From NCBI GenBank assembly GCA_043739785.1, contig JAYUDN010000023.1, forward strand, positions 1 through 29,254: 29,254 nucleotides of DNA. The letters run 5' to 3'. Below, piece by piece: positions 7,719-15,900 of this stretch. Each line of letters starts with the position of its first letter. Position 1 is the first letter of the stretch. The DNA comes from JAYUDN01 sp043739785 (GTDB taxonomy: Bacteria > Patescibacteriota > Gracilibacteria > BD1-5 > UBA2023). The notes under the pieces were generated by a model that searched no databases, was not told where the DNA came from, and was given only the letters and a program-made list of their open reading frames with translations. Made by a program: the position numbers and the translations under genes.

Positions 7719-8849
7719 ATGATGAAAATCCCCCATTCTACATTCCCCACTGACAGGTCGAGTATCGAAGCACGGATCGATGCTATTGATCCCATAGCCT
7801 ATGGAAAAGATCGCAACTACCTCTCGGGTCATGTCACTATGCTGTCCCCCTATATCGCTCGGGGGTTCGTGACCATCTTAGAAATACGGAAACGAGTCTT
7901 GGCTCGTGGATATCGTACTCAACAGATCGAGCAGTTTCTGAAGGAACTCGCATGGCGAGAGTATTTTCTCCGTGTATGGGAGCGACTCGGGACGAATCGC
8001 ATGATGGTGGATATACGATTTGATCAGGAGGGAGTTCTTACTCACGAGATGCCACGGGCATTTTTCGATATGACGACTCGGATCGAGGCCCTAGATATGG
8101 CTGTAGAGTCGCTCTATGAAACAGGCTATATGCACAATCACTTGCGTATGTATGTTGCAGGGATCGCATGCAATATGAGTGGGGCTCACTGGCGGATACC
8201 GAGTCAGTGGATGTACTACCATCTCCTTGATGGAGATCTCGCATCGAATACCTGTAGCTGGCAGTGGAATGCGGGAGCCTTTGCCTCGAAGAAATACATG
8301 ACGGTTCAAACCAATATCAATGAGTATACCGGATCGACTCAAAGAAAGACCTTTCTTGATAGAACGTATGATGATATCTGGTCCACGAAAGTACCAAATC
8401 ATATGCGAGACTTTGTATCCATCTCTCTTATTACCCGACTTCCCGAGAGTGATGTGTATATACTTGATCCATTGAAGCCTCTCTGCATCTATACTGACTA
8501 CTGGATCAATCCCCAGTGGAAAAGTGATACTGAGGCGAATCGTATCCTGGTTCTCTCCCCATCACACTTTGAGAGATTCCCTGTTTCTGAGAAAGTAATC
8601 GACTTTATCATCCGTCTTGCAAAGGATAATATTGCCGGGATTCAGGTCTTCGTAGGAGAGATTGAAGATCTTAGAGATAGCTTTCGAGTCATATCTAGTA
8701 AAGAAATATATTTGATTGACCACATCCTTTATACTAGTATTACGTGAGTGACAAAGACTGTGTATCCCTATATGATCCCTGAGGTGACTGCGTATTGCGC
8801 TTCATTTTTTGCTTATTGGAAACAGGTGGAGAGATATATTATGAGATAA
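7719..8849 (+). CDS. Stand-alone photolyase-type FAD-binding domain protein
   Basis: A 376-residue protein corresponding to the C-terminal, FAD-binding half of photolyases, with no N-terminal antenna domain. The core motifs are KDRNYLSGHVTMLSPYIARG (about residues 30-49), LKELAWREYFLRVWERLG, YETGYMHNHLRMYVAGIACN, then SQWMYYHLLDGDLASNTCSW joined to QWNAGAFASKKY. The DGDLASN stretch and the HNHLRM helix are the usual FAD contacts. About 110 further residues after the FAD domain, with one UGA Gly, carry no motif I know. Members of this type occur beside other photolyase genes in Bacteroidetes-like bacteria (recalled knowledge). Lacking the antenna domain, it may depend on direct FAD excitation or have a non-repair role. 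It is the last gene of the operon. Confidence 0.87.
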
Positions 8850-8869
8850 TTATTCTATTTCTTGAGTGA

Positions 8870-8907
8870 CTTCATCTCTTGTGAACAATGAGATATCATG
8901 CATGAAG
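8870..8907. repeat. Nested inverted repeat after the photolyase operon
   Basis: ATCTCTTGT (8874-8882) pairs with ACAA-GAGAT (8885-8894, one bulged T), and an overlapping outer arm CTTCAT (8870-8875) matches ATGAAG (8902-8907). There is no T run, so it is not a classic terminator. It may be a 3' RNA structure that ends or stabilises the operon transcript. Confidence 0.4.
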
Positions 8908-8947
8908 CCATAGGTTAGAATTTCATTTGAATTTTGTGGATTTTTCT

Positions 8948-8976
8948 ATAGGATACCACGCATACACGTATCCTAT
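8948..8976. promoter_or_regulatory. Palindrome directly upstream of the HTH gene
   Basis: ATAGGATAC (8948-8956) and GTATCCTAT (8968-8976) are perfect nine-base inverted arms separated by 11 bases, ending five bases before the ATG at 8982. The spacing between arm centres is 20 bases, about two helical turns, which fits an operator for a dimeric regulator, possibly the HTH protein itself. An mRNA hairpin hiding the start codon is the alternative. Confidence 0.5.
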
Positions 8977-8981
8977 TTATT

Positions 8982-9569
8982 ATGGCATTTACTATTGATA
9001 GAGTTGAAGCCGCTCGTCGACTTGGAGTATCGACTCGTACGGTAGACCGACATATCCAAGCAGATCGCATCCATACGAAGCGGATCGGGAAGAAGATCTA
9101 TCTCGACGATGTCGATGTCGAAAAGGTCCGTACGATGGAACCCGCTCGTGAACAGGAGGACTACGTCGTTATCTTCGATGATGAACCCCAGGTTTCGACA
9201 CATAAACTCGTAGACCCCCGAACCACGAATCAAATGGTCGACTATAGCACTCTCTATAGCGATGCACAAGCGATCATCGCGAAAAAAGATGAGATCATCC
9301 AGGATCTCTCCTACCGACTCGGAAAAAGTGAAACTGAACTCAAAAATACCATCCCCCTCGTTGAGTATAAACAAGCGACCTTTCTCCTCGAGAGTGCCAA
9401 ACACAAGAGTAGCGAAGATACGGAAACACTTTCCGGAAAAATAGCGCACCTCGAAAAGGAGGTTGAGAAGCGGAACTCTGGTATTATCGGACTTTCTATC
9501 CTCTTCATACTGGTCCTTGCTTTTTCCGTCGTATTCTTCTTTTATACCAAATATATCCCTTCATTTTAG
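8982..9569 (+). CDS. HTH protein with coiled coil and C-terminal membrane anchor
   Basis: A 195-residue protein. Residues 1-50 form an excisionase/MerR-type helix-turn-helix (VEAARRLGVSTRTVDRHIQ, then IHTKRIGKKIYLDDVDVEKV). Residues about 85-165 are rich in charged residues and likely helical or coiled coil (AIIAKKDEIIQDLSYRLG and later KIAHLEKEVEKR). Residues about 168-190 are one strongly hydrophobic segment ending FFFYTKYIPSF. It would therefore be a tail-anchored DNA-binding protein facing the cytoplasm. It has no in-frame TGA at all, unlike most neighbours. A perfect palindrome lies just upstream, consistent with autoregulation. The stop codon lies inside the terminator hairpin. The regulatory target is unknown; the photolyase operon upstream is one candidate. 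Confidence 0.85.
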   Translation: MAFTIDRVEAARRLGVSTRTVDRHIQADRIHTKRIGKKIYLDDVDVEKVRTMEPAREQEDYVVIFDDEPQVSTHKLVDPRTTNQMVDYSTLYSDAQAIIAKKDEIIQDLSYRLGKSETELKNTIPLVEYKQATFLLESAKHKSSEDTETLSGKIAHLEKEVEKRNSGIIGLSILFILVLAFSVVFFFYTKYIPSF

Positions 9570-9578
9570 GGATTTTTT
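9556..9578 (+). terminator. Short rho-independent terminator overlapping the HTH stop codon
   Basis: TCCCT (9556-9560) pairs with AGGGA (9568-9572), followed by six T. The TAG stop (9567-9569) is within the hairpin. Confidence 0.6.
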
Positions 9579-9627
9579 GTAAAATCTTCCAGAAATATAT
9601 CCAAAATATGTTTCCATACGACCGGCA

Positions 9628-9655
9628 TTGATTTTCTTATTACAAGAACTATAAA
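9628..9655 (+). promoter_or_regulatory. Promoter of pyrH
   Basis: TTGATT at 9628-9633 and TATAAA at 9650-9655 with a 16-base spacer. The predicted start is near 9662, about 38 bases before the ATG at 9700. Confidence 0.55.
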
Positions 9656-9699
9656 ATTCTCTTTTCCACGCTCAAATAACCTTTCACTTCTTCTCTACT

Positions 9700-10419
9700 A
9701 TGAAAAAATATCACTCTCCCAAACGTATCCTCCTCAAGCTTTCTGGAGAAGCTCTCCAGTGAGAGCAGGGATATGGGATTGACCCCAAGTTTCTTTCTTT
9801 TCTTGCAAAAAAAATTATCCATCTCATCGATACACAAGGGCTTGAGGTCGTCATCGTAGTGGGGGGATGAAATATCTTTCGAGGGATAGAGCTCGAAGCT
9901 GGAGGACTTGATCGGGCGGCAGGAGATAATATGGGAATGCTTGGGATTATTATCAATGGAATCGCGATAGGAGAAGCCATCGAAAGCCTCGGTAAACCCG
10001 TTCGAGTGATGTCTGCGATCTCCGTTCACAAGGTGGCAGAGGACTATATCAGTCGAAGAGCGATTCGTCACCTAGAGAAGGGGAGAGTAGTTATTTGCGT
10101 CGGAGGGACAGGAAATCCCTACTTTACGACGGATACGACTGCGGTGCTTCGGGCCCTCGAACTTAAGTGTGATTGTGTCGTCAAAGCCACCAAAGTGGAT
10201 GGTATTTATGATAAAGATCCAAAGAAACATAGTGATGCGGTTCGCTATGAGGAGCTCAGTCTCGAAGAAGCCCTCAGTCAAAACCTTAGGGTGATGGATC
10301 AGACCGCTATCGCCCTCGCAAAGGATGAGAAAATGCCAATATTCGTCTGTCGTATCGAAGATATAGATCAGATCGGTGATGAGCAAATTCGTGGTACTTT
10401 TGTCCATGTTTGAAAATAG
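9700..10419 (+). CDS. pyrH: UMP kinase (uridylate kinase)
   Basis: Phosphorylates UMP to UDP with ATP in pyrimidine nucleotide synthesis; normally a cytoplasmic hexamer of the amino-acid kinase fold. 239 residues, the usual length. Motifs in order: ILLKLSGEALQGEQGYGIDP, VVIVVGGGNIFRG, GDNMGMLGIIINGIA, and VGGTGNPYFTTDTTAVLRAL followed by KATKVDGIYDKDP. UGA supplies the Gly before EQGYGI, the third Gly of GGGNIFRG, and a Gly next to the C-terminus. The second of these is a nucleotide-binding glycine, which makes this gene the best proof in the window that UGA means Gly. The gene ends at TAG 10417-10419, two codons after a TGA. It is convergent with the PKD gene, with a shared terminator between them. 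Confidence 0.97.
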
Positions 10420-10449
10420 TAACCCTGAATTCATTTCGATCAAAATGAA

Positions 10450-10475
10450 AAAAATACCCAGAAATGGGTATTTTT
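10450..10475. terminator. Bidirectional terminator between pyrH and the PKD gene
   Basis: AAAAATACCCA (10450-10460) and TGGGTATTTTT (10465-10475) form an 11-base perfect stem around GAAA. The A and T flanks give a T run on either strand, serving both convergent genes. Confidence 0.9.
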
Positions 10476-10534
10476 ATTGAGAATCTTGTTTTGGAAGATG
10501 AAATTGATGGTATGAGAATTGAAAATAAAAATTT

Positions 10535-12823
10535 CTAATTAATAAGAGTAGATTCGACTGTATACTCTTTCGTTTCTGTTTTCTGAGTTCCATCGGTGTA
10601 GCGAACCGTGAGAGAGATACTATACTTTCCAGGATTTTTGAAATTATGGGTTGGGTTCATAGTCCGTATAACTGGTGTCCCATCTCCGAAGTTCCATATA
10701 TATTCTTGTACTTGTCAGACAATGTCTCAAGGTGTAAAATCCACGTCACTTCCCGCAATACCCGGTGCGATACTTGGAGTAAAATCTACCACTCGTTCGG
10801 CTTTTTTGATGATAATCTTTTTGGTAATAGTGGCTTTTTCTCCATTACTTGCGACGACGGTAAGGGTAATATTTCTGTCCCCTGCTTCGAGGTATTCATA
10901 TACCTGATGAGAATCTCCTTCGACAGGATCCTTACCTTCTCAGAAGTCGAAGATAAATTTTACGATTTCTCCATTGGTAGCTCGGCTGGCTGATGCGTCT
11001 ACCTTTACCGTAGAGGGAGCGTAATCAGAAGATTGATCGAGGGAAAGGATAGGGATAAGGTTTCGATTCTCTGTATCGACGATAATCATTTCTTGGCTCG
11101 TCGCTTGCTTTATATTCTGTCCCTGTGTATACGAGAATGTATAGGTTATATATATACTGTAACGAGTGGCTTCGAGAATATCAATATCAGTGGTTTCTCC
11201 GATTCGTTTTTCTGGAGGTGGCTTCTTCCCTAGTATTTTCCATTCGACCTTATCGAGTGTATACCCGGGTTGTGCGGCGACAATATCTCGAGCGTCCATC
11301 TTGAGGGTACTCGGTATATTCACATCCTTGATGATATAGGCTCGTAGTGACGGATCATAGGTTTGATCAGTGTTGAGTTTGTTCCCTTCTGCATCGAGGA
11401 CTTTGACGCCCTTGGCGAGCTTGAGGGGCTCTTGAAGTTCGAGTACATAGGGAAGGATATATTCATCTCCATTGGCGAGATCAATCTTCGCTTGGATATC
11501 CTTTTTCCCATACGAAGTGAAATTGTAACTACAAGATTTCTTATTATCACAAATGATAGACTGGTTATCGAGGAGCCACTCGATACTGAGAATCTGATTC
11601 TCATCGACCGTCAGTTTATCAATATCGAAAGCATACGAAAGAGAACTCGCTGGATCCACACTAGCGACTATCACTCCGATATTTTCCTGATCGAGACTCG
11701 GACTAATGATAAACCAACGACAGCTATCGGCGAATACTCGAAGACAGATATACTTTGTGGTATCTCATTCGACCTCGGTAATGCTATTTTTTACTTGCGT
11801 TCCATTTTCATAGATCCATACCGGATTGCCAATCTTCTGTAGTCCGGAAGCGTCGAGCGTAACGATAGATTTATTGTCTTTATTTCTTTGTCGCTTCATA
11901 TCGATAATACCTCGTACTTCAATCGGTGGGAATATCATATCTGTTTCTACTGGCTTTCCACTCCGATCCCGACTAATATAGACTCACCTTGGGTTATATG
12001 CCTTCGCCTTATCGAAGCTACAGACAATGCTCTTATCTGAGGTATTGGATCCGGTAACGATACTCGTTCCATCTGAACACTTGGCTCCATCAAAATCAAT
12101 TTTATACGATTCTATATTGATTCACTTTTTCTGAACCGTAATCGCGTTTGCTGAGATATCAAAGAGGATACGCATCGGACCGATGAGTTCTGTCGTCTTG
12201 GTCAAGAGAGGACTATATCGTCCATTGCCCTTGGTCAGAAGCTCCTGATCATAGAGTCTGATATTCCCTCCGGTGTAATCTGATGCACTGATCGTCGAGA
12301 GGAGTACCGCCCAGAGGGTGATAAGAGAAAATAAAATAATACCGACAAAACCCGCGAGCAACCATCTGAGGAGTCTTTTTCTTCGTAGTTCCTTGGATGT
12401 CCATATCGCTTTGAAAAGGATATAAATCCACACAATGGAGGTGAGAAGAACGATAAGTCCGAAGATCCCGTTTACCAGTTTTTGTAGCAGGATAGCGACA
12501 TCATTGAGATCGATACCAAAGTTTCCGAAAAATTGAGCTTGAGAAGGATTGAATACGACGTAGGCGAGAAAACTCCCAAAAAATATGAGAGCTATGAGAA
12601 AAATCGTTCAGAGAAACTTGAGAATCAGTGCCTGAGAAACCGGGTCAGACTTTTTTGGAACCTTTGTTTCTTCTACTGGAGTTCCTGTTACTTTGGAAGA
12701 TTCTTCTGCACTCTTGATAGGCTGTTTTTTTTCTCATTTACTCGCTTCTTCGAGTATCTGATCGAGCATGGAAGAGACGGGTTTTTCTGGAAGGGGAGTA
12801 TCTTTTTTATCAGCAGTATCCAT
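10535..12823 (-). CDS. PKD-domain membrane protein, 762 residues
   Basis: The N-terminal 65 residues are cytoplasmic-type (Glu/Lys/Pro-rich, MDTADKKDTPLPEKPVSS). Three hydrophobic segments follow: about 68-92 (FLIALIFFGSFLAYVVF), 114-134 (FGLIVLLTSIVWIYILF) and 150-172 (GFVGIILFSLITLWAVLL). The loop between the last two is basic (SKELRRKRLLRW), so the long remainder should lie outside. That remainder is beta-rich and ends in PKD-type domains: VKVDASASRATNGEIVKFIF with EYLEAGDRNITLTVVASNG, then EYIWNFGDGTPVIRTMNPTH followed by NFKNPGKYSISLTVRYTDG. PKD modules usually act in surface adhesion or as spacers. Several UGA glycines lie in frame. The gene sits downstream of the giant protein at 12908-18346, whose layout (membrane hairpin, then PKD) it shares. 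Exact function unknown. Confidence 0.85.
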
Positions 12824-12887
12824 AAGATAAGGTTATTTCAACTAGTATATCAGAAGATGGTATCCAGTCAAAAGTATCAAATAAAAA

Positions 12888-12903
12888 TCCTCCTTTCGGA
12901 GGA
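12888..12903 (-). terminator. Rho-independent terminator after the giant PKD gene
   Basis: On the minus strand TCCTCC and GGAGGA form a six-base stem with a GAAA loop, followed by five T (12883-12887 read in reverse). It starts four bases after the TAG of the 1812-residue gene, so the 762-residue gene probably has its own promoter or depends on read-through. Confidence 0.8.
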
Positions 12904-12907
12904 ATTT

Positions 12908-15900
12908 CTATTGGAGCCAACTTGGTAAACCTTTTCGTGAGTCGTCAGGAATCGAAGGAGTTGGATTCTTTGTTTCTGATGTTTTTTTCGTGGATTTTTT
13001 ACTCCGAATAGGAGCCTGAGAAACGGGAGCCACTGGGGTAGTTGCTGTTATCGTTTCTGCTGATGTGGTCAACCAATCGGGAAGTTTTGCTTCTTTGGCA
13101 AGAGGAGTCTCATTTTGAAGAGTATCTCACCCTGCAGTATCTCATGTCATTGATACGACGTCAGAGTTTCAAAAGAGAGCATCTGCCGATCAGGATTCCA
13201 GAGCCAGAGAAGGTGTATCATTCCCTCTAAGCCATTCTGGAATAGTTTCAGTGGAAGGCGCGAGGGCATCAGGATTAGTTCAAGAATCTGGTATCTGAAG
13301 TGGATCCTCCTCTTCTTGATTCACACTCGGTTCACTCACGAGGGTGTTCGTTGAGACGGTGGGCTTGAGCCATTCTGGAATAGTTTCAGTCGTATGAAGC
13401 GCTGCCTGATTCATGGAGATGAGATCTGGCGAAGTATCCGTCCCTATCATGGCTGATTGAGTATCATTCATTTCGTGAGCGGGCATTTCTATAAAATCAT
13501 TACTCACAGTCTCAGGTAGTGTTGTTTCTGGGATTGGGATAACGAGCGAATTATCCGCTATCACTGGGGTGAGAGGAGTAGGTTCTTCTACGACTGGAGT
13601 TGAGATTTGATCTGACGGAAGGGTGCTGACTTTGAGCCAGTCTGGTACGGAGCTTGATTCTTGTGGAGCAGGAACTTCTTCTGAAATACTCGTATGGGGA
13701 ATTTCTGCGAGTGGATCGTAGTGCGTTCAGCTATTGATTGGTGGCACTATCTGTATCTCTTCTCTCTCGGGCATCATTGTCTTGAGTGGATCTTCGTGCT
13801 GGTAGGAAGGAGAAATAATCGGTGAGGAATTTATTTTTACAGGAGTTGGTTCTATCACTTTCTCCTTGGCTCATCCATGAAAAATAGAATCGATAATAAA
13901 ATCCTGAAATCCTATATTATTTTTCCTTTTCGAAAGGGTATACCACAGAAATCAGCAAAAGAGAACAAAGATAAGTACCCCTATGATAATAAGAAATATT
14001 TTAACAAATCCTTTTATGAAGGTAACAACAGTACTGGAGGTTGCTGGAGATTCCACGACGACTGCTCCTGTTTCAGTAGCCGGCGCAGTCTGTCATCCAT
14101 TTACGATAATTTTCAATTGCTCCTTAATCATGAGCTTATATTTATCCTCGATGGTCGTATCGTCCTTGATCAACTCGAGGATTTCGGTACCGAGTTTCTT
14201 ATTCTCAGTAAGATTCGAGGGATGAGATCCGATGAGATCAAGATTTGCTTGGATTTTTGCAGAATTTGGATTGGTCGAAGGGATAAGATTCTTGACGACT
14301 TGAGTCGCGATCGAAATATCATCGGATTGCTTTCCGTCTCCGATGAGGAGTGAATTCAACAGCTTCGAAAAGTCACTCTTATCCGTACTAGAAAGAGCAG
14401 AAGCATCGACATATTCCTGGATATCTATAAGCATTTTTGTCTTTTCAGTCGGGTCTTCCCAGTTTTCCAGAAGGATATTATATTTTTGCATCAGTACGGC
14501 TCGATCATCTGATGTAAGTCCTCGAATCTTAGAAGAAAGAGCATCCATACTATCCTGGTCTCCGGCAGAAAGGGTTTTAGTCGAAAGTGAAGAGCCGCTC
14601 ATCGCTTCATTTGAGCTTGGAGCTATATAGTCCAGGATGAGGTGAATGATATGACTTCCTCGAAGGGTCTGACCATCATAGATACTCACTTTCATATTTC
14701 TTTCTCGAGTATTGGCATCACCGAGCGACGTCAGAATGTAAGGAGAACCCTTCGTGTAGGAATCTGTATTTTTATTATCAGCATCATCATCCCCGACACC
14801 ATTGAGATCGCTGTCTATAAGGCTATCTTCATCGATAACATAGCGAGTTGCTTCATTGGTAAAAAGTCAAAGCGCAACCCTATCTGACTTGTTTTTCACC
14901 GTAATAGTATCATCTATGAGTTCCGGTATAGAAATGACTTCAACTCCATCTTTCACAGTTGGAAGGCTTGAAAGACTTGCGATCGGGAATTCGATGTCTT
15001 TCATATTTCCATCAGCGTCTGTCACCTCGAGTTTTCCAGATGCAGGGAGAGGATCTGATCAAAAATCATATGAAGCACTATAGAGGGTATCAGAGGTATG
15101 ATCTCCGAAGGTCCAGTGGGCTTTTTCGAAGACTCAGAGACTCGTATTGATGGCAAAAATAGTGCTTCCCTTACGAAAGACTGAAACATTGGGACTGAGC
15201 TCATTTTTCACATACATGGTCTGATATTTCGTATTCGAAACACCGTTATAAACGACCTTTACCTTCATATTCATGGTTCCCGCAGATGTATAGGTATAGC
15301 TCACTCGAGACTCAGTTCCCTTTTTATCGATGATTCCATCTCCATTGAAATCCCAGTAGTACTCACTGTTTCCTGTAATATCTTTTCCAAGAATCGTTTT
15401 CGTACTCGCACTAAAGGTGGTACTTTCTCAAACATTTACCGTAGAGTTTCCAGTAGTGAGTGAAATAAGTGGAATATTCACATTTCCATCATCATTGCTC
15501 ACCAGGAGAGGAATAACCTCAGTTCCTCGGTCTTTGCTATTCATTTTTGCTCCGTCATTGTCTTCGAGGATGACTCCGAAGTAGTATTTCTCAGTAATAT
15601 TTGGAACGACAAATATCGTATTCGGTGACTGGGTGATACGTATGTTTTGAGGCTCAGGATCACTATCAGTGTAGTAGTACCAGAGATAGCTGACAATCAC
15701 ACCGTCATCATCGCGGGCTGCATTGGCACTGACATTAATCAGTACTTTTTGACCATTTACTTTCGTATTGTTATCTCGAGTCGCTGTGATAGAGGTGAGT
15801 TTTGGAGCGAGGTTCTGTACACTGATAAATTTTTTCATGCTACTCGTCGTTCCATTTTTTTCGCTCTTGACGATAAGCTCGATCGGAAAGCAACCAAGTT

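Noticed and set aside
12908..13858. Separate gene starting at GTG 13858 after a predicted AAGGAG site
   Set aside because: Rereading 13917-13940 shows the same frame runs from the upstream membrane helix through SKRKNN into this region without a stop, so it is the tail of the 1812-residue protein.
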